A DNA stretch of 64,000 nt from NCBI RefSeq assembly GCF_023546765.1, contig NZ_CP097484.1, forward strand, positions 747,501 to 811,500. Reading direction: 5' to 3'. Under the pieces are notes generated by a model, which saw only the letters and a list, made by a program, of their open reading frames with translations, was not told the origin of the DNA and did not search any database. The translations under genes were made by a program, and so were the position numbers. The DNA is from Methylobacterium tardum (GTDB lineage Bacteria > Pseudomonadota > Alphaproteobacteria > Rhizobiales > Beijerinckiaceae). Positions 8,889 through 17,239 of the stretch are shown one piece after another. Within the stretch, counting starts at the first letter, position 1, and each line of letters opens with the position of its first letter.

Positions 8889-9253
8889 CGGCTCCTCGCG
8901 GCCACGACCACGATCTCGGCGAGATACTCGGGCGCGGCGAGCTTGGCCTCGACGGTGGCGCGGGCCGGCGGGTTCTCCGGGGAGACCCAGGCATCCCAGG
9001 CCGCGTTCATCTCCGCGAAGGTCGCGATGTCGGCGAGGTAGACGGTGGCCGAGAGGATCCGTTCCTTGTCGCTGCCCGCTGCGGCCAGCAGCCGGTCGAT
9101 CTCCGAGAGGATCTGCTGCGTCTGGATCGTCACCCCGGTGCCGACCGTATCGGATGCGACCTGGCCGGCGAGGTAGACCATGTTGCCGAAGGTCACGGCC
9201 TGCGACATCCGCTTGCCCGGCTCGATCCGCTGAATGTCCATGCCCGTCTCCAC
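8885..9253 (-). CDS. RidA family protein (Rid/YjgF/UK114)
   Basis: Small cytoplasmic protein of about 119-122 aa. The Rid fold is shown by VYLAGQVASDT, the TQQILSEIDRLLAAAGSDKERI helix and the C-terminal RATVEAKLAAPEYLAEI region. Classical RidA hydrolyses reactive enamine/imine intermediates. The catalytic Arg position is the Arg of PARATVEAKL. An in-frame ATG at 9241 (MDIQRIEPG) is also possible as start. It overlaps the PotF-like gene by four bases, which suggests shared function in amine or polyamine use. Confidence 0.88.
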   Translation of the reverse strand: METGMDIQRIEPGKRMSQAVTFGNMVYLAGQVASDTVGTGVTIQTQQILSEIDRLLAAAGSDKERILSATVYLADIATFAEMNAAWDAWVSPENPPARATVEAKLAAPEYLAEIVVVAARSR

Positions 9254-9422
9254 ACCTCAAGAACCGGCGTATCTGCCGCCGCAGCGGCCCGGCCGTAAAG
9301 GGCTGCGCGTCCGGACGCCGCTGGAACCCGAGGAAAATCGTCACCTGGGGGCGGGGTGCGGGCAACCGTCGCGGTCCGCGAAGCGTTCTGCCGGCATCGA
9401 CAATCACGCCTTGGGGTTTGTT

Positions 9423-9686
9423 ATGGGTATCCTCTGGACCATCATCATCGGGTTCCTCGCCGGCGTCATCGCCAAGTTCCTCATGCCGGGCCCGAACGAG
9501 CCCGCCGGCTTCATCCTGACCACGATCCTCGGCATCGTCGGCGCCTTCGTGGCGACCTTCCTGGGCCAGGCCGTCGGCTGGTACGGACCGAATCAGGGCG
9601 CGGGCTTCATCGGTGCGATCGTGGGTGCCGTGGTCGTGCTGTTCATCTACGGCCTGATCGCCGGCCGCCGCACCACCACCTACTGA
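9423..9686 (+). CDS. GlsB/YeaQ/YmgE family stress-response membrane protein
   Basis: A small inner-membrane protein of 87 aa with three hydrophobic helices. The family hallmarks are GFLAGVIAKFLMPG near the start, a Gly-rich second helix TTILGIVGAFVATFLG, and the closing GAIVGAVVVLFIYGLI. Members are induced by general stress in many bacteria but their action is not defined. ATG 9423 is used because conservation starts there. A strong terminator follows directly. Confidence 0.9.
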   Translation: MGILWTIIIGFLAGVIAKFLMPGPNEPAGFILTTILGIVGAFVATFLGQAVGWYGPNQGAGFIGAIVGAVVVLFIYGLIAGRRTTTY

Positions 9687-9713
9687 ACCGTCCGGCAGTT
9701 CCCGGAACGACGA

Positions 9714-9741
9714 GGGGCGCCCCGCGGGGCGCCCCTTTTGT
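9714..9741 (+). terminator. Rho-independent terminator
   Basis: GGGGCGCCC-CGCG-GGGCGCCCC followed by TTTTGTTG, starting 28 bases after the stop of the GlsB-type gene. Confidence 0.85.
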
Positions 9742-9786
9742 TGTCTGGCCGACGCATTCCGGTCGGGGTCCCGCTACAGCACCCTC

Positions 9787-9873
9787 CGTCATCACGGGCG
9801 CAGCGAAGTGACCCAGGGCAACCCGACGATGTCAAACGGTGCACGGACTGGATTGGCTTCGCTCGCAAAGACG
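9787..9873. repeat. Diverged REP-like inverted repeat
   Basis: GTCATCACGGGCGCAGCGAAG at the left and CTTCGCTCGCAAAGACGG at the right are imperfect inverse copies of each other around a spacer. This is the layout of intergenic palindromic repeats common in Methylobacterium. It lies between two convergent genes. Confidence 0.45.
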
Positions 9874-9903
9874 GTGACGCCGGAACCCTCGAACGTCGGG
9901 GCC

Positions 9904-10125
9904 TTAAAAATGCTCGGACGCGGCTTTCACGGCGCAGTGGCCGGTCGCGCCGCGCACCGCGAGGCCGACGCCGACGACGAGCGCCAGCAGGCTCAGGAGC
10001 TTGTTGGGGCGGGGCTGCGCGGCGGCCGCGGCGATGCCGAGGCCGAGCGCCACCGAGACGGCGCGCTCCGTCGTCGACAGGTTCGGCTGCCCGCTGAAGA
10101 TGTCGTGCATCATGTCGTTGGCCAT
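9904..10125 (-). CDS. DUF2892/YgaP-like small membrane protein
   Basis: A 73-aa protein with a short hydrophilic head ending in NLSTTERAVSVALGLG and two hydrophobic helices separated by a PRPNKLL turn. The 'TER..S...G' opening and the closing VRGATGHCAV segment match DUF2892 membrane proteins, related to the C-terminal part of YgaP. ATG 10125 has CCGGAGA just before it. A perfect EcfG-type promoter lies upstream, so it is probably part of the general stress regulon. Function unknown. Confidence 0.8.
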   Translation of the reverse strand: MANDMMHDIFSGQPNLSTTERAVSVALGLGIAAAAAQPRPNKLLSLLALVVGVGLAVRGATGHCAVKAASEHF

Positions 10126-10154
10126 GAGAGTCTCCGGTTGGGAAGTCGCGGGGG

Positions 10155-10179
10155 AACGCGGCATCCGGCGCCCCGTTCC
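10155..10179 (-). promoter_or_regulatory. EcfG-type (general stress) promoter
   Basis: On the minus strand GGAAC (10179-10175) is followed by exactly 16 bases and CGTT (10158-10155), the EcfG consensus. It lies 30 bases before the ATG of the DUF2892 gene at 10125. Confidence 0.7.
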
Positions 10180-10203
10180 CGGCTGATGGCCGGCCCCCTG
10201 GAG

Positions 10204-10240
10204 CGAAAAGAAAAGGGCGCGGCCCCTAAGGACCGCGCCC
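10204..10240 (-). terminator. Rho-independent terminator of pnp
   Basis: On the minus strand GGGCGCGG-loop-CCGCGCCC is followed by TTTTCTTTTC. It starts about 50 bases after the pnp stop. Confidence 0.88.
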
Positions 10241-10288
10241 GTCTGAGACATCCAGCACCGGCCGGAGCCGGTGCGTGAGTCCCGAGGC

Positions 10289-12507
10289 TTACTCGCCGGC
10301 CTCGCGGCGGCGCTCGCCGCGATGGCGGCCGCCCTCGCGGGGCTCGCGCGGCTCGTCGCCGCGCTCGGCCCGGTCGGCGTCGCGCTGCGCCTTCACCTTC
10401 TCGGTGATGTCCTCGCCCGTCTGCTGGTCGGCGACCTTCATGGACAGGCGGATCTTGCCGCGGTCGTCCTGACCGAGGAACTTCACCTTGACCTTGTCGC
10501 CTTCCTTGACGACGTCCTGAACCTTGGCGACCCGCTGGGCAGCGAGCTCCGAGATGTGGACGAGACCGTCCTTGGCGCCGAAGAAGTTCACGAAGGCGCC
10601 GAACTCCATGCACTTCACGATCGTGCCGTCGTAGATCACGCCGACTTCCGGCTCCGCTACGATCGAGCGGATCCAGTTGTAGGCCGCCTTGATCGCCTTG
10701 CCGTCGGCCGAGGCGATCTTGACGATGCCGGTATCCTCGATGTTGATCTTGGCGCCGGTCTTCTCGGCGATTTCGCGGATCACCTTGCCGCCGGTGCCGA
10801 TCACGTCGCGGATCTTGTCCGTCGGGATCTGCATCGTCTCGATGCGCGGCGCGTACTCGCCGAGCTCCGGACGGGCAGCGGTCAGGGCCTTGGCCATCTC
10901 GGCGAGGATGTGGGCGCGCCCGTCCTTCGCCTGGTCGAGGGCGACCCGCATGATCTCCTCGGTGATGCCGGCGATCTTGATGTCCATCTGGAGCGAGGTC
11001 ACGCCCTCGTCCGTGCCGGCCACCTTGAAGTCCATGTCGCCGAGGTGATCCTCGTCGCCCAGGATGTCGGACAGGACCGCGAAGCGCTCACCCTCGAGGA
11101 TGAGGCCCATGGCGATGCCCGCCACCGGACGGCGCAGCGGCACGCCGGCATCCATCAGCGACAGCGAGCCGCCGCAGACCGAGGCCATCGAGGACGAGCC
11201 GTTCGACTCGGTGATCTCCGACACGACGCGGATCGTGTAGGGGAACTCGTGGGCCGGCGGCAGGACCGGGCGGATCGCCCGCCAGGCGAGCTTGCCGTGG
11301 CCGATCTCGCGACGGCCCGGGGAGCCCATCCGGCCGGTCTCACCGACGCTGTAGGGAGGAAGTTGTAGTGGAGCAGGAAGCGCTCCTTGTAGGTGCCTTC
11401 CAGCGAGTCGATGAACTGCTCGTCCTCACCGGTGCCGAGGGTGGCGACCACCAGGGCCTGAGTCTCGCCGCGGGTGAACAGCGACGAACCGTGGGCCCGC
11501 GGCAGGACGCCGACCTCGGAGACGATCGGGCGGACCGTCTTCAGGTCGCGGCCGTCGATGCGGGCGCCGGTGTCGAGCACGTTCCAGCGCACGACCTTCG
11601 ACTGGGCCTCCTTAAAGGCGGCCTTGACCTTCTCGGCCGGGTACTTCTCGGCACCCTCCGGGCAGAGAGCGGCCATCACCTTCGCCTTGACGGCGTCGAC
11701 GGCGGCGTAGCGCTCCTGCTTGACCGTCTTGGTGTAGGCGGCGCGCAGCTCGGTCTCGCAGACCTCGAGGACGGCCTTCTCGACGTCGGCGTTCTCGGGG
11801 GCCTTGAAGTCGCGCGGCTCCTTGGCGGCCTTCTCGGCGAGGCGGATAATCGCCTCGATCACCGGCTGGAAATGCTTGTGGCCGAACATCACGGCGCCGA
11901 GCATCACGTCCTCGGACAGCTCCTTGGCCTCCGACTCGACCATCAGCACCGCGTCCTGCGTGCCGGCGACGACGAGGTCGAGGCTGGACTCCTCCTTGGT
12001 CTCGGTGACCAGCGGGTTCAGCCGGTAGCTGCCGTTGATGTAGCCGACGCGGGCGCCGCCGATCGGGCCCATGAACGGCACGCCCGACAGGGTCAGGGCG
12101 GCGGAGGCCGCGACCATGGCGACAATGTCGGGATCGTTCTCAAGGTCGTGGGTGAGGACGGTGACGACGACCTGGGTGTCGTTGCGCCAGCCCTCGACGA
12201 AGAGCGGGCGGATCGGGCGGTCGATCAGGCGGGAGACCAGGGTCTCCTTCTCGGACGGACGGCCCTCGCGCTTAAAGTAGCCGCCTGGGATGCGGCCGGC
12301 CGCGTAGGCGCGCTCCTGGTAGTTCACGGTGAGCGGCATGAAGTCGATGCCGGGCTTCGGCTCCTTCGTGGCGACCACGGTGGCGAGCACCGAGGTCTCG
12401 CCGTAGGTGGCGACCACGGCGCCGTCGGCCTGGCGGGCAACCTTGCCGGTCTCGAGGACGAGCTTGCGGTCGCCCCACATCAGCTCTTCGCGTTGAACGT
12501 CGAACAT
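10289..12507 (-). pseudogene. pnp: Polyribonucleotide nucleotidyltransferase, one-base frameshift
   Basis: PNPase, the phosphorolytic 3'-5' exoribonuclease of the degradosome. The N-terminal part from ATG 12507 has RNase PH domain 1 ([32 protein letters not shown]), the helical domain, and the start of RNase PH domain 2 ([14 protein letters not shown]). The rest, in the next frame, has [18 protein letters not shown], the catalytic Asp region [12 protein letters not shown], the KH domain [17 protein letters not shown] and the S1 domain ([19 protein letters not shown]). The family sequence reads [12 protein letters not shown]; here one C is missing, seen as GG instead of GGG at 11358-11359 on the plus strand. 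Restoring it gives 739 aa, the normal length. Very probably intact in the organism. Confidence 0.93.
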
Positions 12508-12566
12508 TCTTTCGTCTCTTCCTTGCCTGCGGCGGGCCCAAGCCCGGCGCCGCCCGGGGCAAGACG

Positions 12567-12596
12567 GCGAGACACTCCACGGCGTGAGTGTCTCGC
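12567..12596 (-). promoter_or_regulatory. Perfect hairpin in the pnp leader
   Basis: An 11-base perfect inverted repeat GCGAGACACTC / GAGTGTCTCGC with an 8-base loop lies 60 bases before the pnp start, in the rpsO-pnp spacer. There is no T-run after it, so it is not a simple terminator. In E. coli an RNase III-cleaved leader hairpin at the same place mediates PNPase autoregulation; that role here is inferred. Confidence 0.6.
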
Positions 12597-12717
12597 GATC
12601 CTGCCCCGATGCCGGCGCCTCGAAGCGGCCCGCTTGTCGGGAGGCCGGACCCATTCCGGCAGCCCGCGATGGTGAAACGCGGCCCCGGGCCGTGCCCGGA
12701 ACCGCGCGATAGACGCC

Positions 12718-12987
12718 TTAGCGGCGGATGCCGAGACGCTCGATGAGGGCGCGGTAGCGGGCCTCGTCCTTGCGCTTGACGTAGTCGAGCAGCGAGCGGC
12801 GCTGCGAGACCAGCTTCAGGAGGCCGCGCCGGGAATGGTTGTCCTTGGCGTGGGTCTTGAAGTGGCCGGTGAGGTTGGTGATCCGCTCGGTCAGGATCGC
12901 CACCTGGACCTCGGGGGACCCGGTGTCCTTGGCGTCCTTGCGGTGTTCCTTGATGAGCGCGGTCTTGCGCTCTGCCGTGATCGACAT
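12718..12987 (-). CDS. rpsO: 30S ribosomal protein S15
   Basis: Ribosomal protein of 89 aa that binds 16S rRNA early in 30S assembly. Family landmarks are complete: [20 protein letters not shown], the [16 protein letters not shown] core and [15 protein letters not shown]. It is followed by pnp after about 210 bases, the conserved rpsO-pnp order. The truB/rbfA genes that often precede rpsO are not present upstream; a repeat-containing gap and a permease gene on the other strand are. Confidence 0.98.
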   Translation of the reverse strand: MSITAERKTALIKEHRKDAKDTGSPEVQVAILTERITNLTGHFKTHAKDNHSRRGLLKLVSQRRSLLDYVKRKDEARYRALIERLGIRR

Positions 12988-13469
12988 CGCGTGCCTTTCG
13001 GGTTGTGCTGGTCGGATGCGGCGCCCCGTTCGGGCGCGCGCGGGCTCGGCGTTCGGCCGGTGCCGGGATGTCGTCCAGCACGGTCACAGCGCCAAGCGGC
13101 TCAAGCCCCGCCCGGTAACCCGGGTCGAGGCCCGCGTTCCATGGCACGAAACCGCCGGATATGCCAGCCCCGGAGCCTGCGGGCCGCCGTGTCCGATCGA
13201 CCCGGCACAAGACGGTCGCATCCCGCGGCGTCATGCCGGGACCACGAAGCAGGGCCCGGAATCCAGATCCGCGTGGTTGGCTCAGCCTGGCGGCACCGGC
13301 GATTCGGGATTTTAGGCTCGGCGACGCGGCCCCGGGAGGGTCCCGCGAACCATTCCGTTTGCGGCCACGCTGCGCGATGCTTCGACGCGTGACCGGGCTC
13401 AGAACACGTTCGGGCGCGCCGCTTGCTCCTCGGCGTTCGAGGCGCGATCAAGCGGGAAGGGGGGACGGA
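12988..13469. other. Intergenic region between rpsO and the permease gene
   Basis: The region must hold the rpsO promoter (minus) and the permease promoter (plus). It contains a degenerate copy of the window's palindromic repeat at 13230-13340. No further gene is seen. Confidence 0.5.
13230..13340. repeat. Degenerate copy of the GTCATTCCGGGGCCG-type palindromic repeat
   Basis: GTCATGCCGGGACCACGAAG..GGGCCCGGAATCCAGA at the left is mirrored by ATTCGGGATT..GGCTCGGCGACGCGGCCCCGGGA at the right. It is related to the copies at 15.45, 35.1, 57.4 and 63.9 kb, but more diverged. Confidence 0.5.
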
Positions 13470-14864
13470 ATGGCCGAATCTGCGGTGACGACAGGCGTCC
13501 GTGCCGAGCCCGGGCAGAGCCGCGCACTCGCCCGGAGCCTCACGGCCCCCGGCCTCATCGCCATCGGGCTCGGCGCCACGATCGGCGCCGGCATCTTCGT
13601 GCTCACCGGGACCGCGGCGGCGCAATATGCCGGCCCGGCACTCAGCCTCTCCTTCGTCATCGGCGCGATCGCGTGCGGCTTCGTCGGCCTGTGCTACGCC
13701 GAACTGGCGGCCATGATCCCGGAGCCGGGCTCCACCTACACCTACACCCGCGCGAGCCTGGGGCGGTTTCCGGCCTGGTTGGTCGGGTGGGACCTCGTCC
13801 TCGAATTCGCCGTGGCGGCGGCGACGGTGGCGGTGGGCTGGTCGGGCTACGCGCAGTCGCTCGCGGCGGATTTCGGCCTGCGGCTCCCGGCGTCGCTCGC
13901 CGGAGCACCCGGGGATGGCGGCCTCGTGAACCTGCCGGCCGTGGGCATCGTCCTGCTGCTGACCGCGCTCCTGATGCGCGCCACCCGGGAGGCCTCCCTG
14001 GTGAACGGGCTCCTGGTCGGCTGCAAGGTGGCGATCATCCTGGCCTTCGTGGGCGTCGGCGCGGCCCATCTGAAGCCGGAGCTCTGGCACCCGTTCGTGC
14101 CGGACAATGCGGGGCTCTTCGGCACCTATGGCTGGAGCGGCGTGTTCCGCGGCGCCGCCGTGGTGTTCTTCGCCTTCGTGGGCTTCGAGACCGTGGCGAC
14201 GGCCGCGGGCGAGTGCCGGGCGCCGCAGCGGGACGCGCCGGTCGGGCTGATCGGTTCGCTCCTGATCACCACGGTGCTGTACGTGGCGATGGCGGCCGTG
14301 CTCACCGGCCTCGTCCCGTACCGCGATCTCGACGTCGCCGACCCGGTGGCCAAGGCGGTCGACACGATCGGGCTGTCGCGCTTCGCGACGGTGATCAAGG
14401 CCGGCGCCCTGATCGGCCTGACCACCTCGGCGCTGACCGCGCTCTACGGGCAGGGCCGGATCTTCTTCGCCATGGCCCGCGACGGCTTCCTCCCGGAGGC
14501 CTTCTGCCGGGTCCATCCGGTGACGCGGGCGCCCGTGGCGAGCCAGCTGGTGATCGGCCTGTTCACGGCCGCGGTGGCGGGCCTCGTGCCGATCGGCATC
14601 CTGGGCGAGATCGTCAGCATCGGCACGCTCCTGGCGTTCTGCCTCGTCTGCGCCACGGTGCTGATCCTGCGCCGGACGGAGCCGGACCGGCCGCGCCCCT
14701 TCCGGGCGCCGGCGGCGGCGCTCACGGCCGGGCTCGGCATCCTGTCGTGCCTGACGCTGATGGCCTCGCTCCCGGCCGAGACCTGGATCCGCCTCGCGCT
14801 CTGGCTGGTGCTCGGCCTCGCGATCTATGCCGGCTACGGCCGGCGGCGCGCCCGGCTCAGCTGA
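13470..14864 (+). CDS. APC superfamily amino acid permease (cationic amino acid transporter type)
   Basis: Inner-membrane transporter of 464 aa with 12 predicted helices. The first helix carries the APC substrate-binding loop IGLGATIGAGIFVLTG (about residues 30-45). Other landmarks are the GFVGLCYAELAAMIPEPGSTYTY segment and VVFFAFVGFETVATAAGE in helix 6. The latter and the compact length fit the CAT/YfnA-like subfamily. ATG 13470 follows GGAAGGGGGGACGG. The end overlaps the convergent flgC stop by eight bases. Substrate cannot be fixed from sequence. Confidence 0.9.
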   Translation: MAESAVTTGVRAEPGQSRALARSLTAPGLIAIGLGATIGAGIFVLTGTAAAQYAGPALSLSFVIGAIACGFVGLCYAELAAMIPEPGSTYTYTRASLGRFPAWLVGWDLVLEFAVAAATVAVGWSGYAQSLAADFGLRLPASLAGAPGDGGLVNLPAVGIVLLLTALLMRATREASLVNGLLVGCKVAIILAFVGVGAAHLKPELWHPFVPDNAGLFGTYGWSGVFRGAAVVFFAFVGFETVATAAGECRAPQRDAPVGLIGSLLITTVLYVAMAAVLTGLVPYRDLDVADPVAKAVDTIGLSRFATVIKAGALIGLTTSALTALYGQGRIFFAMARDGFLPEAFCRVHPVTRAPVASQLVIGLFTAAVAGLVPIGILGEIVSIGTLLAFCLVCATVLILRRTEPDRPRPFRAPAAALTAGLGILSCLTLMASLPAETWIRLALWLVLGLAIYAGYGRRRARLS

Positions 14865-15267
14865 TCAGGTTGATCGTCGCCTGGGTCAGCCTGTCGATCG
14901 TGGCCGAGGCGTTGAGATTGGCCTCGTAGTTCCGGACCACCTGCTGCAGGTCGGCCGATTCCGCGGCCGCGTTCACGTTAGGCAGGCGAACATATCCCCT
15001 GAGGTCGGCGGCGCCGTTCGACGGGTCGTAGCGCCGGCGGAAGTCGCTGCTGTCGCGCACGATGCGGCCGACCGGGCTGCGCGGGCTGTCGGCCACGACG
15101 GGCGCGAACACCGCGATCTTGCGGGCATAGGGCGCCCCGCCCGGTTCGGTGGGAGCGGAATCGGCGTTGGCGATGTTCTCGGAGATCGTGCGGATCCGTC
15201 CGGTCTGCACCTGCCGGCCGGCCGCCAGTGCGTCAGAGGCCGAGTGGAGGGCGCTGGTATCCGGCAT
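14857..15267 (-). CDS. flgC: Flagellar basal-body rod protein FlgC
   Basis: Proximal rod component of 136 aa, the normal FlgC length. The N-terminal region has the rod-protein motif RIRTISENIANADS, the middle has the FlgC-type DFRRRYDPSN..DLRGYVRLPNVN, and the C-terminal helix QQVVRNYEANLNAS..IDRLTQATINLI matches the family. Secretion is through the flagellar type III system. No flgB, fliE, flgG or other flagellar gene lies beside it, so it is separated from the usual flgBC-fliE operon. Confidence 0.88.
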   Translation of the reverse strand: MPDTSALHSASDALAAGRQVQTGRIRTISENIANADSAPTEPGGAPYARKIAVFAPVVADSPRSPVGRIVRDSSDFRRRYDPSNGAADLRGYVRLPNVNAAAESADLQQVVRNYEANLNASATIDRLTQATINLIS

Positions 15268-15451
15268 GCGCGGGCCTGAGCGGCGGGAGGACGGTGCACG
15301 ATCCTCGGCGCGATAGGCTTAACGACCGGTTAAGACCAGGTCCGGCGAGCTCTTGGGGCTCAACCTCTGGCCGCCTCGCGAGACGTGGCCGTCAGAGACG
15401 CAGCAGGATCCCGATGTGCACGCAAAACGAGCGGTCCCGAAAACCGACTCA

Positions 15452-15496
15452 GTCATCCCGAGGCCGTGTAGCGGAGCCCGGGATCCGAAATCAGCA
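15452..15496. repeat. Partial copy of the palindromic repeat
   Basis: GTCATCCCGAGGCCGTGTAG followed by CGGAGCCCGGGATCCGAAAT is a close relative of the left arm of the repeat at 35.1 kb. The opposite arm is weak. It sits at the end of the formyltransferase gene. Confidence 0.55.
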
Positions 15497-15504
15497 TCTG
15501 ATGC

Positions 15505-16365
15505 TCACCTCACCGTCCCGGAGAGGCTCAACGCCTCCCGGAGATCCTGACCGTCGGTCAGCCGCAGGCCCCGGCGGCGCAGGGATGCTAGCATCGCCCG
15601 GTCCGGGAACGGGCAGTAGGGCAGCACCGCGGTGGTCCGGCCCTCGGGCATCGCGCCGGTCCGGGCAATCGTATCGAGCAGCCCATCCAGCAGGCCGCGC
15701 CCGTGGGCGTGCAGCGCCACGGCGGCCCGGGTTGCGGTGGTGCCGGGGGGCAGGGGCACGAATTCCTGGGCGAGGATCGCCCCGGTGTCGATCGTGGCGG
15801 CCAGCCGGTGCAGCGTCATGCCGAAGCTGCCGGGGCCCTCGGCCAGGGCGTGGATCGTCGGCACCGGGCCGCGGTGACGGGGCAGCAGGCCGGGATGGCC
15901 GTTGATGCCCCCGAGCCGCGCCAGCCCGATCGTCTCCGGCTTCAGGATCTGGTCGAAATGGTAGGTCAGGATCAGGTCCGGCGCCGCCTCGCGCAGCCGT
16001 TGCGCGACCTCGGGACCGTTGACGTCGTCGATCGACAGAGTCGGGATGCCGAGGCGCCGGCACAGGGTCTTGAGGGGTGTCGCTTCCGGCGCGTCACCGC
16101 TTCCGGCCGCCGCCTGGGTCAGCGGCGCCAGGGGCCGCAGCAGGTCCGGCAGGCCGAAATTGACCGCCAGGTAGGGCAGGATGCCGGCGCCCGAACGCGC
16201 GAGGTGCCGCCGGATCTGGCCCGTCAGGCCGCCGCTCGACGGCCGTTCGGCGTTGGAGAGGCCCACGAAGGCGATGTCGGCCCGGTAATCGGCGACGAGC
16301 CGGCGGACCACGCGGGCGTTCGGCAGCGCCTCCAGGACGAACAGCGCGATCCGGGGCCGCGCCAT
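15505..16365 (-). CDS. Formyltransferase-fold protein, probable sugar N-formyltransferase
   Basis: A 286-aa protein with the methionyl-tRNA formyltransferase fold. The folate/catalytic signature GINGHPGLLPRHRGPVPTIH (about residues 155-175) retains Asn, His and the LLPR..G turn, followed by GMTLHRLAATIDTGAI with the expected Asp. It lacks the C-terminal tRNA-binding domain of Fmt. Its start shares one base with the stop of the SDR gene (TGATG), so the two are coupled. Together with KpsS this suggests action on a nucleotide-linked amino sugar of the capsule. The N-terminal Rossmann half is poorly conserved, so the exact substrate is open. Confidence 0.75.
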   Translation of the reverse strand: MARPRIALFVLEALPNARVVRRLVADYRADIAFVGLSNAERPSSGGLTGQIRRHLARSGAGILPYLAVNFGLPDLLRPLAPLTQAAAGSGDAPEATPLKTLCRRLGIPTLSIDDVNGPEVAQRLREAAPDLILTYHFDQILKPETIGLARLGGINGHPGLLPRHRGPVPTIHALAEGPGSFGMTLHRLAATIDTGAILAQEFVPLPPGTTATRAAVALHAHGRGLLDGLLDTIARTGAMPEGRTTAVLPYCPFPDRAMLASLRRRGLRLTDGQDLREALSLSGTVR

Positions 16366-17132
16366 CAGCGGCGCTTCCGCCGCTGGAACCGGAAGGCGTA
16401 GAGCCCGGCCTTGCGGACATTCTCCGGCAGGAGCAGCACGGTGCGGGCGAGGGCCGCGAGGATGAACGGGAACGCGATCACGTCGCGGTTGGCCGCGATG
16501 CCCTTGGCGATGCGCACGGCAGCTTCCTCGGCGCTGATTTCCAGCGGCCGCCAGCCCTTCAGCTCACCGCCCATCGGGGTCTTCACGTAGCCCGGCGTCA
16601 CGACGTTGACCTTCACGCCCCGGGGCCCGACCTTCTGCCGAAGCGCCAGACCGTGGGCAACGAGGGCCGCTTTGGCGCCGCTATAGGCCGGCGCGTCCTG
16701 CAGCGGCGCATAGGCGGCCAGCGACGACAGCAGGACGATCTGGCCGCGTCCGCGCTCGAGCATCAGCGTCAGGCTGGGCAGCACGACGTTGAGCGAGCCG
16801 GTGTAGTTGATGTCGGCGGTCTCGAAGGCCACGTCCTCGGCCTCGACCTGCCCCTCCTGGTTGCCGCCGTTCACCGCGGCATTGGCGATGACGAGGTCGA
16901 GGGGCGCCTCCGCGTCCGACCGGCGCACGAGCGCCACAGCAGCGGCCCGGTCGCGGGTGTCGAGGCGGGCGGCATCGACCGTGGCGCCGCTGGCGCGGCA
17001 GTCGCGGGCCACAATCTCCAGGCGCTCGGCATTGCGGCCGACGAGGATGAGGCTGACGCCGGGTTGCGCGTAGTGGCGCGCCAGCGCAGCGCCGATGCCG
17101 CTCGACGCGCCGGTGATCAGAATGCGGGGCAT
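16365..17132 (-). CDS. Short-chain dehydrogenase/reductase, RkpH-like
   Basis: NAD(P)-dependent oxidoreductase of 255 aa. The classical SDR motifs are present: GASSGIGAALA nucleotide loop, NAAV, the catalytic Ser in LLSSLAAYAPL, and YSGAKAAL with Tyr and Lys. A basic, hydrophobic C-terminus (FILAALARTVLLLPENVRKAG) suggests membrane association. In Sinorhizobium the capsule gene rkpH encodes an SDR working with the RkpA/RkpG lipid enzymes, and this gene sits in the same kind of locus. It lies 107 bases after kpsS and overlaps the formyltransferase start. Confidence 0.85.
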   Translation of the reverse strand: MPRILITGASSGIGAALARHYAQPGVSLILVGRNAERLEIVARDCRASGATVDAARLDTRDRAAAVALVRRSDAEAPLDLVIANAAVNGGNQEGQVEAEDVAFETADINYTGSLNVVLPSLTLMLERGRGQIVLLSSLAAYAPLQDAPAYSGAKAALVAHGLALRQKVGPRGVKVNVVTPGYVKTPMGGELKGWRPLEISAEEAAVRIAKGIAANRDVIAFPFILAALARTVLLLPENVRKAGLYAFRFQRRKRR

Positions 17133-17239
17133 AGGGCGGGTTACGCCGCCGGGCGTGGAAAGATCAAGGTCGGGACGGGCTCACCGACCGCGAAAGCCGT
17201 GTCAAAGGCCCCGGATCCCTCCGCCGGTGCGGATTTCGG

